From: Apis mellifera
Taxonomy: Eukaryota; Arthropoda; Insecta; Hymenoptera; Apidae
DNA: 64,000 nucleotides
Assembly (NCBI RefSeq): GCF_003254395.2
Contig: NC_037648.1
Span: 1,653,868-1,717,867, forward strand
Reading direction: 5' to 3'
The position numbers were made by a program, and so were the translations under genes. The notes beneath the pieces are model-generated. The model was given only the letters and a program-made list of their open reading frames with translations, was not told the DNA's origin and ran no database searches. Positions 26,051 through 38,924 of the stretch are shown here, in pieces. Each line of letters begins with the position of its first letter. The stretch's first letter is position 1.

Positions 26051-27049
26051 GTAATTTTTCTTCGATTAATTAATTAATTGGAACTTATGGAGAATTTATT
26101 AAATTTATTATAACTGGAAATCGAGATGTAATGGTAAATAATTTAAACTGATATTTACTTCGTTTTGTTATTTATATACAGTAATGTTTCTGCGTTGTTA
26201 AAATTTTGGAATTTTTCTATTTCTTTTTTTTTTTTTAAGAATATTAAATATGGATAATTTTACGTAGAAATTTTAAATTAGTTATTCCATTTCTTTTTTT
26301 TTGCATCGATGAAAAATTTTTGTAATTTCTCTTCGATTATTGGAAAAAAAAAATGTTATTATCGATACTGTTTTGAAAAGATAATAAATAGTTTAAAATA
26401 ATATTTGCTTCATTTTCTTATTTATTACGATGATGTTTCTGCGTATTGAAATTTTTTGGAAATCTCTCGATTGTTTATTTCTTGTTTATTTTAATTTTAC
26501 GTAGAATCAACCGATTAATTACGCATGCGCGTGTTATTCCATTTTTTGAATTTCTCATCGATCGTGGAAAAAAATTTGTAAAATAAAAAAAGTTTAAAAC
26601 GATGATATTATTTACTTCATTTTGTTATTTATACGTTAAAATTGTTTTTTAGAAATCTTTCAATTGTTATTCCTTTTTTTTTCTCTCTCTCTTTTCTTAA
26701 TTGAACACCGATAATTTTACCTAGAATTTATTCGATTAATTACGTATGCACGTACGTACGCACGGTGTTATGTATTCCGAGTTTCGCCATCTTTTGACCA
26801 ATATAAATATTCATTTACCACGAAAATTAAAAATTTAGATGGATTCTTTATCTCTTTGATGTTCTCTCGAATCGAGCATTTTTTTTCCCCCCCCACCGAG
26901 AGAGAATTTCGCAATTTAAACTTAACACCCGTTTCAATCGATTTATTAATCCAACTCGACTCGGAGTACATTTCCAACAAATGCAAATATAAGAATTTAA
27001 TCGAGATTTAATCGAAAACATACGTAACAACTGGCAATAACTTTATCCA
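26051..27049. other. AT-rich sequence with weak repeats
   Basis: Diffuse repeats of ATTTACTTCATTTTGTTATTT (near 26155, 26408, 26620) and AAATTTTACGTAGAA-type segments; a poly-C run near 26887-26896. No gene recognised. Confidence 0.45.
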
Positions 27050-29395
27050 ATAAACGAATCGAATGATTAAAAATTCATTCCCACCCCCACCATTCTACCT
27101 TATGTAAGAATACTACCCCTTAAAAATGAAATAAAATCCTCGATACACTTCTTATATAATATACAATTTTTGTCAATAATGAAATCGAATAATTAAAAAT
27201 TCATCCTCACCACTCATCTTCCTCATAAAAATATCATCCCTTTAAAATAAAATAAAATCCTCAATACATAAAATCCTTTATACAATATACAATTTTCGTC
27301 AATAATGAAATCGAATAATTAAAAATTAATTTCCACCCCCACCATTCATCTTCCTCATAAAAATATCATCCCTTTAAAATAAAATAAAATCTAAAATACA
27401 CTTCTTATATAATATACAATTTTTGTCAATAACGAAATCCATTCCCATAACTCTCCCTTATATAAAAATATCACCTCTTAAAAATAAAATAAAATCCTCA
27501 ATATACTTCTTATATAATATATAATTTTTGTCAATAACGAAACGAATCGTAATTAAAAATTCATTTCCATCCTCATCACTCATCTTCCTCATAAAAATAT
27601 CATCCCTTTAAAATAAAATAAAATCCTCAATACATAAAATCCCTTATATAATAAAAAATTTTCGTCAATAATGAAATCGAATAATAAAAAATTAATTTCC
27701 ACCCTCACTCTCCCTTATAAAAATATCATCCCTTTAAAATAAAATAAAATCTAAAATACACTTCTTATATAATATATAATTTTTGTCAATAACGAAATCA
27801 TAATTAAAAATTCATTTCCACCCCCGTAACTCTCCCTTATATAAAAATATCACCCCTTAAAAATAAAATAAAATCCTCAATACAATACAGAATTTTTGTC
27901 AATAACGAAATCATAATTAAAAATTCATTTCCACCCCCACCACTCATCTTATATAAAAATATTACCTCTTAAAAATAAAATAAAATCCTCAATACACTAC
28001 TTATATAATACACAATTTTTGTCAATAACGAAACGAATCGTAATTAAAAATTCATTTCCATCCTCACCACTCATCTTATATAAAAATATCACCCCTTTAA
28101 AATAAAATAAAATCCTCAATATACACCTTATGTAATACACAATTTTCGTCAATAATGAAACGAATCGTAATTAAAAATTCATTTCCATCCTCACCACTCA
28201 TCTTCCTCATAAAAATATCATCCCTTTAAAATAAAATAAAATCCTCAATACATAAAATCCTTTATACAATATACAATTTTCGTCAATAATGAAATCGAGT
28301 AATTAAAAATTAATTTCCACCCTCACACTCCCTTATAAAAATATCATCCCTTTAAAATAAAATAAAATCTAAAATACATTTCTTATATAATATATAATTT
28401 TTGTCAATAACGAAATCGAATAATTAAAAATTCATTTCTACCCCCATCATTCTCCCTTATATCATCCCTTAAAAATAAAATAAAATCCTCAATACAATAC
28501 AGAATTTTTGTCAATAACGAAATCGTAATTAAAAATTTATTTCCATCCTTCCACTATTCTCTCTTATAATATATAAAAATATCATCCCTTTAAAATAAAA
28601 TAAAATCCTCAATATACCCCTTATACAATAATGAAATCGAAAAATTTTTATCAATAACGAAATCGTAATTAAAAATTCATTTTCACCCCCACTATTCTCC
28701 CTTATAATATATAAAAATATCATTCCTTTAAAATAAAATAAAATCCTCAATACACCCCTTATACAATATCCAATTTCCGTCAATAATGAAATCGAATAAT
28801 TAAAAATTCATTTCCACCCCCACCATTCTACCTTATATATCATAATATCATAATCATAATATCATAATATCATAAATATCATAAAAATATCAAAAATAAA
28901 ATAAAATCCTCAATACATTCCTTATGTAATACAATTTTCGTCAATAACGAAATTGAATAATTAAAAATTAATTTCCACCCTCCTTTATATAAAAATATCA
29001 TCCCTTTAAAATAAAATAAAATCCAAAATATACCCCTTATATAATACACAATTTTCGTCAATAATGAAATCGTGATTAAAAATTTCACCCACTCTCCTTT
29101 ATAAAAATATCACCCCTTAAAAATAAAATCCTCAACACACCCCTTATATAATACACAATTTTCGTCAATAACGAATTAATCGTAATTAAAAATTCATTTC
29201 CATCCCCTTCTCCTCTCTCCCTTATAAAAATATCATTCGTTATGTAATACACAATTTTCGTCAATAACGAAATCGAATAATTAAAAAATTCATTCCCACC
29301 CCCATCATTCTCCCTTATATAAAAATATCATCCCTTAAAAATAAAATAAAATCTTCAACACACCCCTTACGTAATACAGAATTTTCATCAATTTT
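27050..29395. repeat. Tandem array, about 115-130-bp unit, about 19 copies
   Basis: Units share AATTAAAAATTCATTTCC, ACCCCCACCATTC, TATAAAAATATCATCCC, TTTAAAATAAAATAAAATCC, TCAATACACCCCTTATA and ACAATTTTCGTCAATAACG. The longest array of the window by copy number except the 28-unit minisatellite. Confidence 0.92.
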
Positions 29396-29858
29396 CAAAA
29401 AAAGAAAAAAAAAAAAAAGAAAAAAGGCTGATCAGCTTAACCACCCCCCCGTCCTCCACCCCATAATTTCATCTCCTAACGAGTTTATCGCATCCTCTTT
29501 AACGTTATTAACACGGGCTAACGAACTGGAAGTGCCGAGTCACAGGCGGGTTCCTCGGGCTGCCCCCCCACCACGGGGCCCGGGGAATACGCCGCTATCC
29601 TTGCTCCTTTCCTCTCCCCTCCCCTCCCACGTGCGCGCCGCGCCGCGCCGCGCTGTGTGTACACGGTCAGGTGTTTGTAAGTGCGGGACGAGAGGCAGTG
29701 TTACGTGTATAAGGTGGGATAAAGGTACGTATAGGTAGAGGAGAGGCTGGCCGCCTGTCTGCACGGCCCTGATACCCCAGTCTCTCGGCTAATTCCGAGG
29801 TGTAATCTGCGGGTACCATCTCAATGGATTAGCATATAGATAGCGAGGTGGGCCGTGA

Positions 29859-29901
<43 letters not shown>

Positions 29902-30189
29902 TATATAGGTTAGGAGGAGGGGATAGGGAAAGGACGTTGGCCATGTCCGTTTTGCTCTCGTGTCCAAAGGACGTAAGGGGGTCAGTTGGCGACGCGACAC
30001 CCCCGCAATTGCCCAGAACGAACCCCCAAAGCGTGGCGAGCATCGAACATCGTTTTGAGGGTAATCGATTAATCGGAAGAAATTTACTCCTTTCTCTATC
30101 TTTCGATTCTTTCTCATCTGAATTTCCATGTTGAGAGCATTTATAATAATAATAATAATAGATTTAGACAAGATTTAACGTTCGACAAA
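29396..30189. other. GC-rich island with (CG)n-like and (TA)n runs
   Basis: Contains TGATCAGCTTAA, a short run of CGCGCCGCGCCGCGCCGCG near 29632-29651, and a (TA)n microsatellite at about 29859-29907. An (AAT)n run sits at 30146-30160. No exon recognised. Confidence 0.45.
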
Positions 30190-30334
30190 CGTGTGTATAT
30201 ATATATATATATTTTTTATATATATATATAATTTTATATATATATATATATATAAAATTTAAGTAAAAGTGAAGAAGGAGATGATATATATATATATATA
30301 GTAAAATTTAAGTAAAAGTGGAGGAGGAGATGAG

Positions 30335-30371
<37 letters not shown>

Positions 30372-30513
30372 AAAATTTAACTGAAAGTAGAGGAGAAGAT
30401 AAAGATGGAAATGTTCGAATTGGACAAGAGATAGCCCAAGTATATATATATATACAGTAAAATTTAAGTAAAAGTGAATGGAAGTATTTGAATTGGAGCA
30501 AGAGATGATCAAA

Positions 30514-30553
<40 letters not shown>

Positions 30554-30607
30554 TAAAATTTAAGTAAAAGTGAATGGAAGTATTTGAATTGGAGCAAGAG
30601 ATGATCA

Positions 30608-30641
<34 letters not shown>

Positions 30642-32345
30642 TACACACAGTAACATCCATTCATTTTTACTTAAATTTTACTTATATATATATATACAGT
30701 AAATAATACAATATATATAAAACAAAAATTTGTATATAATAAAATGATGATTCAAATATATATACACAGTCTCCATTCACTTTTACTTAAATTTTATTTA
30801 AGTATATATATTACATACAATAAATAATACAATATATATATAACAAAAATATATATACAGTAAAATTTAACTAAAAATGAAGGAGAAGATGAATGGCAAA
30901 AAAATAATCGTTTGCAAATTTTTCTTTCTATCTAAATTTGAATATGAAATTGAATATATTTGACAAACATGTATATTTATTTATATATACAGTAAAATTT
31001 AACTTTTAAAATGAAGGAGGAGATGAGAATGGAGAAAAATGTTCGAATTGGACAAGAAATGGCCCAAATATATATATATATATATACAAAAATTTAACTA
31101 ATGCTTTAATTATACAGTAAAATTTATTTAAAAAAAAAAAGCAGAAGATGAAAATAATCGTTCGAATTTTTCAAATTTTCTTTCCTATCTAAATTTTTCA
31201 TCTTATCTTTATGAATTTTCTATCTCAATAAATTTGAATATAACATTGAATATATTCGACAAATGTGTATATATACAGTGAAATTTAAGTAAAAGTGGAG
31301 GAGAAGATGAGGATGGAGATATTCCAATGTGATTTCAATAAATTTGAATATATAATTGAATATTTGACAAATGTGTACATGTATATATATATATATCTAC
31401 AGTAAAATTTAAGTAAAACTGAAAGAGAAGATGAAATATATATATATATATAGTAAAATTTAACTAAAAATAGAGGAGATAAAGATAGAAGTGTTTGAAT
31501 TGGAGCAAGAAATGACCCAAATATATATATACATATATAGTAACCTTCATTACTTTAACTTTTACTTAAATTTTATTTAAATATATATATATATATATAT
31601 ACAGTATAATTTAATTAAAAGTGAAGAAGAAGATGAATAGCAAAATATATATATACAGTAAAATTTAAATAAAAGTGAACAAAGAGATGAGGATGGAGAT
31701 ATTCCAATGTGATTTCAATAAATTTGAATATATAATTGAGTATTTGACATGTATTTGGATGTGTATATATATATATATATATATATAGTAAAATTTAACT
31801 AAAAATAGAGGAGATAAGGATGGAAGTGTTTGAATTGGGACAAGAAATGAGCCAAATATATATATACAGTAACCTTCATTACTTTACTTAAATTTTACTT
31901 AAATTTATATATATATATACAGTAAATAATATAATATATATATAGAAAAAATATATATATACAGTAAAATTTAATTAAAAGTGAAGGAGAAGATGAATAT
32001 CAAAATATATATTATTTACTGTATATGTATATTTAAATAAAATTTAAGTAAAAGTGAAGAAGGAAATGAGGATGGAGATATTCTAATGTAATTTCAATAA
32101 ATTTGAATATATAATTGAATATTCAACAAATGTGTGTATATATATACAGTAAATAATACAACATTTAAATTTTACTTAAATATATATACATATACAGTAA
32201 ATAATACAATATATATAAAATTTAACTAAAAATGAAGAAGATGAATGGCAAAAAAATAATCGTTTCTCGAATTTTCCTTTCTATCTAAATTCTAATATAA
32301 AATTGAATATGTTCGACAAGTATATACATATATAATAATAATAAA
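30190..32345. repeat. Tandem array with (TA)n spacers and units in both orientations
   Basis: Direct units have ACAGTAAAATTTAAGTAAAA followed by GTGAAGGAGAAGATGA, separated by TATATA runs, with more than 15 copies. Inverted copies of the same core (TTTTACTTAAATTTTACT) occur near 30665, 30781, 31558 and 31884. Longer companions (TTTCAATAAATTTGAATAT) recur near 31231, 31334, 31715 and 32093. Confidence 0.88.
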
Positions 32346-32889
32346 ATTTAGCAAAAAGTGATGGAGGTGTTCGAATTGGAGGGAAGAGATGGCGGTTGAC
32401 GGGAAGTGTGATCGGCACGAATGGCGGTTACGAATGGGACGGGGGTGGAGGAGCGCAGCGTTATACGGGGATATTTGGCTGGAGGTGATTTCGGTCGCGA
32501 GGTAATTTGTGCTCACAGCGGGGCTGAGCAAACACGCGCGGCGGGGGTGCCTCGAAAAATTAAATAACTCGATGACTGGTCACATTCTCGGCCGGCCACG
32601 CGTGTACGAATACACGCGTACGCGTACACACGGCGGAGGAAACCATTGAAACGAAGAAAGAAGGTCCGCGAAGGTAGGCCGCCTTCTATAGGCGGTTGAA
32701 TGACGTGGCTCGACGCTCTCCCTCTCTCTCTCTCTCTCTCTCACACACGTCTTTCCTATCCCACCGCGCTGTGCACGGCGAACGCGTCCTCCTCGTTGAG
32801 GACACATCTATCCTTGTATCTCTTTTACAATTGTTTCTATATCCGATTCAAATTCGTTCTGGCACAGTAAGCGCTAAGAACACTCTTGT
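32346..32889. other. CpG-rich island
   Basis: Single-copy DNA with ACGCGTACGCGTAC near 32612-32626 and a (CT)n run at about 32719-32741. No exon recognised. Confidence 0.45.
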
Positions 32890-34860
32890 CGAGTCTAACA
32901 TCTCTTCCTTTTGATTGAAGAGTTAGAGAAGAATGATTAAACAATTCATCTTTGAGCAATTATAACTTCTATCTATTTATATATTTTATATCTTTTAGAA
33001 TTGTTGTGTATATTGTTCCCAAATCACTAATAGATTGTGAAAGATTCTTGTCAAGTCTAACATCTCTTCTTCTATTCTTTTTCAATTGAAAAGTTATAGA
33101 AGAGTAATTAAATAATAATCTGTTTAACACTTTGAACAATTTTTTTTGTAATTCTTCTTTATTGAATTACATATTTTGATTCAAATACTTCTCCAATTGT
33201 CAAATCAGATAATGAGCAACAGATAATGATTAAAGACTCTTGTCAAGTCTAACATCTCTTCTTTTAATTAAAAAGTTACAGAAGATCTGATACTTTGAGC
33301 AACTAATTTCCATTTTTCATATATTTTATATCTTTTAATCCTCTGTATATTGAATTATATATAACTTTGATTCGAATCCTTCTCTAAATCAATAATAGAT
33401 AGTGATGAAAGACTCTTATCAAATCTATTTATCTATTTATATATTTTGTATCTTTTATCGAATTACATGTAACTTTGATTCAAATCATTCTCCAATTCAA
33501 ATCATTAACAGATAGTGATCAATGAAAGATTCTTATCAAGTTTAACATCTCTTTCTTTAATTGAAAAGTTACAGAAGAATAATTAAATCTATCTAATAAA
33601 ATAATCTATCTAATATTTTGAACAATTTCTTTTATAATTCTTTTTTATTGAATTAACTTTGATTCAAATTGTCAAGTTTAACATCTTTTTCTTTAATTGA
33701 AAAGTTAAAAAAAAATAATTAAATAATAATCTACTTAATATTTTGAACAATTTTTGTCTATTTGTTTTATAATTCTTCTTTATTGAATTACATATAACTT
33801 TGATTCAAATCATTAAGATCTAGTGATTAATGAAAGACTCTTGTCTAACATCTCTTCCTTTGAAATTGAAAAGTTAGAATAATTAAATAGTAATCTATCT
33901 AATACTTTGAACAATTTCCATATCTATTTCTTTTATAATTCTTCTTTATTGAATTATATATGAGTTTTGATTCAAATTGTCAACATCTCTTTCTTTCAAA
34001 AGTTCTTTGAAAAGTTATAAAAGAATACTTAATAATAATCTATCTAATATTTTGAACAATTCCCATCTATCTATTTTTTTTTATAATTCTTCTTTATTGA
34101 ATTAACTTTGATTCAAATTATCAAATCTAACATCTCTTCTTTTCAATTGAAAAGTTACAAAGAATATTTAATAATAATCTATCTAATACTTTGAACAATT
34201 CCCATCTATCTATTTTTTTTATAATTCTTCTTTATTAAATTAACTTTGATTCAAATTGTCAAATCTAACATCTCTTCTTTTCAATTGAAAAGTTACAAAG
34301 AATATTTAATAATAATCTATTTAATATTTTAAACAATTTCTATCTACTTATATCTTCTATAATTCTTCTTTATAGAATTAACTTTGATTCAAATCATTCT
34401 CCAACCGTCAAATCATTAATATAGTGATAGTGATTAATGAAAAGTTACAAAAGAATAATTAAATAATAATCTATCCAATATTTTGGACAATATTTATCTA
34501 TTTCTTTTATAATTCTTCTTTATTGAATTACATGTAACTTTGATTCAAATCATTAACAGATGGTGATTAATGAAAGATTCTTGTCAAGTCTATCTCTTCC
34601 TTTCAATTGAAAAGTTACAAAAGAATAATCAAATAATGATCTATCTAATACTTTGAACAATATCTATTTCTTTTATAATTCTTCTTTATTGAATTAACTT
34701 TGATTCAAATCATTCTCCAACCGTCAAATCATTAACATAGTGATAGTGATTAACGAAAAGTTACAAAAGAATAATTAAATAATAATCTCTCCAATATTTT
34801 GAACAATTTCCATCTATTCATAATCTCTCATAACCTTTATTGAATTACACATTTTGTTTC
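32890..34860. repeat. Tandem array, about 130-190-bp unit, about 12 copies
   Basis: Units share AATTGAAAAGTTACA, AATAATCTATCTAATA, TTTGAACAATTTCCATC, TTTTATAATTCTTCTTTATT, ACTTTGATTCAAATC and CTTGTCAAGTCTAACATCTC. Confidence 0.88.
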
Positions 34861-35600
34861 AAATCTAACCTCAAATAAAAATCACTATCAATACACTCTA
34901 AAAGTGTATTAATTTCTCCTTAATCAAATCCAACCTCCCCTAACAATAACTTTTTCAAGAAAATAATCTTGGATAAATGAAAAACAACAACGTACGAATA
35001 TACAACACTGATATCCCATCTATCCAAGAAAATTACAAGACACCAAAAACACACAACACATATATATACACATATATAAAACAATCTGAGAGGAGAGAAC
35101 GATTAGATCGTACTACTACACAGTTTGCACAGTTCACCCTGTACATCACCCCGGGGAGAAGTAAGCGAAGGCAGAGGAGAAGCCTTCGAAAAGGGCCCGA
35201 AGAGCGACGAGCGCCGGCCTCCTGCGGACTTATGAATACAAATAGCCGCTCACTGCGCGACTCAGATTCCCGATAAGAGAGTGCACTCCCGGCTTACCAC
35301 CGACTAGCATAAAGTACGAGCTTAGGCCCCTTGTCCCAGCCACGGAGAGAAAGAGAGAGAGACCCGCCACCACCACCGTTTAACGGGAGATTATCCTTGG
35401 AAAGATTCGCATCGGACACGATATCGTCCTTGTATCGGCCGAGAGGACGGACTCTGTGGAATTTCCCCTCCAGGATCACCCCTTAAGGGATGCAGGGTTG
35501 GCTCAGGGTATCGGTTTCGGTCCTCCCCGTTATAGAAAGAGACGTTATATCGGGCCCACAGATTCGCTCGAATCTCGGGACTTTATTTTTCTCCTCCAAT
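34861..35600. other. Single-copy island
   Basis: 35090-35560 is CpG-rich, includes a GA run near 35345-35362 and a CCACCACCACC run. A minus-strand frame here (RYKDDIVSDANLSKDN then poly-Gly) looks exon-like for about 25 residues but has no acceptor in a phase compatible with SOWAH; see rejected list. Confidence 0.4.
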
Positions 35601-35610
35601 ATTATATTCA

Positions 35611-35886
35611 TCTTGTATTTTTAACGAGGAAATGTATAAAAAAATTTTTGCATGTAAAATTATAAAATAATTTATTAATTTTTGTATATAAAATGTATAA
35701 AAAAATTTTTGTATGTAAAAATTAATTTTCTTTAAAATTATTATTCATCTTGTATTTTTAACGAGGAAATGTATAAAAAAATTTTTGCATGTAAAATTAT
35801 AAAATAATTTATTAATTTTTGTATATAAAATGTATAAAAAAATTTTTGTATGTAAAAATTAATTTTCTTTAAAAATAATCCTACAA
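35611..35886. repeat. Direct duplication, two copies offset by 138 bp
   Basis: TCTTGTATTTTTAACGAGG begins at 35611 and again at 35749, followed in both by the same AT-rich sequence to CTTTAAAA. The copies are nearly identical, indicating a recent event. Confidence 0.9.
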
Positions 35887-38800
35887 TTTTAAAATTTATT
35901 TACTTTTTGCATTCACAAACTGAATAAAATTTGAAAAATTCACAAATCTAAATTTCGAAAGGAATATTAAAATACTTGTAAAAACTCGAAGCTAAAAAAA
36001 AAAATTATATTTGGAAGGATTGAGCAAAACTTGTAAAAGGAGGATAAATATTTGTGTTACGATCTTTAATGAAAGAAGAGAGGGGGGGAAAAGAGGAACG
36101 AATTCGCGGAGATCCATCGATCGTGATCCACCGATCACGGAATGCATTTCACGGAGCCGATAACAAATTACGCGTCTTCATCCATGTTCTTGGTTCGAGG
36201 GCAGGGAGGAATGCCATCGGTCGATCGGTCATTCCCCGGGCCTCATCCGGCCGATCAGTGAGAAGATACGTACGCTCCTGCCGCGCGGCTCACGATCGGA
36301 GACAGTATCTGGCTTTATCTGCGGCTAATGTCGTGTAAGAGGTGCGCCCCCTTCGGATCCACCGACAACCATTTGTTCGGACACACCGTTGACCGCGAGA
36401 GGCGCGCGCGTACCTCGAAAACTTTCTAATGAATTTACAATGTGTGTCCCAATGCATGTCGAAATGTGAGAAAAATAAAGGACGGATTACCATACGCACA
36501 GTCACGAGACAAGGCGAAACAATTTCTTCTCTCTTTCTTTTCTAAAGAGAGAGAGAGAGAGGGAGAAGAATGGAGAATCTTCGTGAATCTCTCCTTCTTT
36601 TTCACGGTGAAAAAATATGGAATGGATACGAGTCGTCCGAGTTGTTTCGTATAAATTATTCTTTAATTAGGTTTCTAATGGTAATGTAAGAGAGATTGAA
36701 ATTTAAAAACAAGCTTTTGATTCCTCTTTTCGATTAGGAGGAAATATTTAAAAAAAAAAAAAAAAGAAAAATTAATTTGTCCTGGGAAGGTGGAAAATCC
36801 ACTAATGGGACCACCAACGAATCATCCCGGAAGGGTGGAGGCTCGTTCGCTATCGTGACAGTCACGATCAGTTTTTCGACGCACATCCTGGCTGTCACTA
36901 CGGGGGACCGAACACCCGTGGACGGAGGAGAATGGAGAGGATCTTCCTGTTGGCTAAACTCTTCGGATATTAAAAAACTATTTATTTAAATCTATTTTAA
37001 TTTTATCTATTATGAATAAAATATTCAAACTTGTCTATTAATACTTTTTTAAAAAGAAATTTATTCAAATGGGTAAGAAAATAAAAATTAGAAAGTTTCG
37101 ATTCTTAATCGAAGGACGTTGATTACACAATGAATCGACGAACAATGGCTTCTTCACCTTTCGAGAACGCCGATCCCCTTTTAAACCGAACAAATTTAAC
37201 GCTTGGACCAGCGCCAATTTAAATGATAATAAGCGCGTGTATATATATAAATACATATATATATATACACGTAAGATTAACTCGTAACAGGGTAGAATAA
37301 ACGTTAGCTGCTTACGCGCGGAGAACAGTAACGCGCTAACCTCTCTCGTGGACAAGCTTGTTTATATCGGCGTGGTGGGGACGAATTTGTCCCGTGAAAA
37401 TTGGGTCATCGTCGTCGCGTGCACAACCGGATACACAAGAGATATACGAAAATATAAGTGGAATAAAATTTGCTCGTTCTTCGAGCGAGACGAGTTTAGT
37501 CAAGCGTGATCGAAATTTTTCGATTGGTTGTGTATATATTATATATACGAGCGAATTACCGATCGACGGTAAAATAGAACTTTTCAATTCCACCGAGAAA
37601 ATGATTTTCGAATTTACGCTTGTTTTAACTTGTTGTATTGATAAACGGGGAGGGGAATTTTATCTCGAAAAATTTCAAAATTTTATTCCATATTTTCCTT
37701 TTTTTTTTCCACGCGAATGTAAAATACGTTTATAAATTATCCTCTAACAAATATCGTTTAAACGGATCGTTTACTCCAGTTTATCGCGGAATAATCGACG
37801 GTGAATAAAATATGGATTTCGAGGCAAGTTTTCCCCGCTCGCGATCGTTTGTCACTCCACAGTTCGACTAGATCCCTTTTAATTAAGAGAACAAGGCATA
37901 AACCAATTCGCATTTGCCAAGGTTCCACCGCGCGCTATCTGTCCATCTGAGCCGCGCCAAGAACGAACCGACCATTAATAACGTCTCGTATTACCTCTCG
38001 GCCAAACAACGACCAAAATATTTTCAACCTCGCGTCTTTGAGATAACTCATTTCTAAGAAACATTTTCCTCGTAATAAACAAACAAATAATAAAATATCC
38101 TTCCCAAAATTACTTTCATATATATATAAATAAATATATATATATATATAAAAGATTCCATCGAAAGACTTGTTCGCCTTAACTAACTTCTTAAAAAGCA
38201 CGACACAGCGGGGGCAAAGGTCGAACAGGCTTGCTTTTGAAACTACTTGAAGGTAAGTTTCCCCTCCGGGGGTGTCTTGTCGGTGTTGTCGCGGATGGGA
38301 TCATGCAAGCTGTGCTCCCTCCCCTTTCCACCTCGGCGGAACCTCTTTGCATATACATTCTGTAAGATTACTTTGCGCGGTTTACACCCAGCCCTCGCTC
38401 CTTCGCAACGCGGGGCCCCCGAATTCGACCGAGCTCTCGCTTCCTCGCTTCCTTGCCCACCTTGCAGGCAAACTACCCTGCCAAGAGTTTCCTTCTCTTC
38501 GAGAGAGGGTCCCTAATGTATGCGAAACTATATATATATACATATATAAGGGAGAGAGAAATTCCAAGTTCGGCGTGTTACCCACCTTTACGACGAGTAT
38601 CTTATCTATCCTTGTCTCTCAGTCACGGTTGGAAAAGGGGGTCGACGAGGAGGAGAAGAAGAAGAAGAAGGGAACACGCGTGATCCTAATTAGAACGCGT
38701 CGAGGTGTCGAAGTAAAAGCGGCTTTCTTGTTTCGAGCGAGTTGTTGGAGGGAGGGAGAAGGAGGGGGCAATTGAAAAACGAAGGAAGGCAAGATTCTCA

Positions 38801-38924
38801 GGGAAATTCTCACGGGTGTACACGGCTTAATAGTATTCTTTACCACCCACATTTTTTTGGGAATTTACATAAAAACGAGGCAGAGGGGCGAGAGGTGACT
38901 ACGAATAACCGAATTAACATCGTT
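35887..38924. other. About 3 kb of single-copy DNA with islands
   Basis: Islands at about 36090-36520, 36780-36970 and 38210-38800. Notable items: CGTGATC-cacc-GATCACG inverted repeat near 36121-36138; perfect 17-bp palindrome at 36852-36868; (TA)n runs near 37240-37267 and 38118-38152; (GAA)n near 38653-38671. Open frames up to 167 residues are not supported by splice sites or domains. Confidence 0.45.
36852..36868. promoter_or_regulatory. Perfect 17-bp palindrome (8-bp arms, 1-base centre)
   Basis: ATCGTGAC-A-GTCACGAT. The centre TGACAGTCA holds two overlapping TGAC half-sites facing each other, the kind of arrangement bound by dimeric regulators. No specific factor is assigned. It lies in a unique island of the long intron. 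Confidence 0.35.

Noticed and set aside
35294..35479. Minus-strand frame RYKDDIVSDANLSKDN followed by poly-Gly as an extra SOWAH exon
   Set aside because: The only nearby acceptor (CACAG) gives the wrong phase to join exons 4 and 5, and the poly-Gly comes from a GGT repeat.
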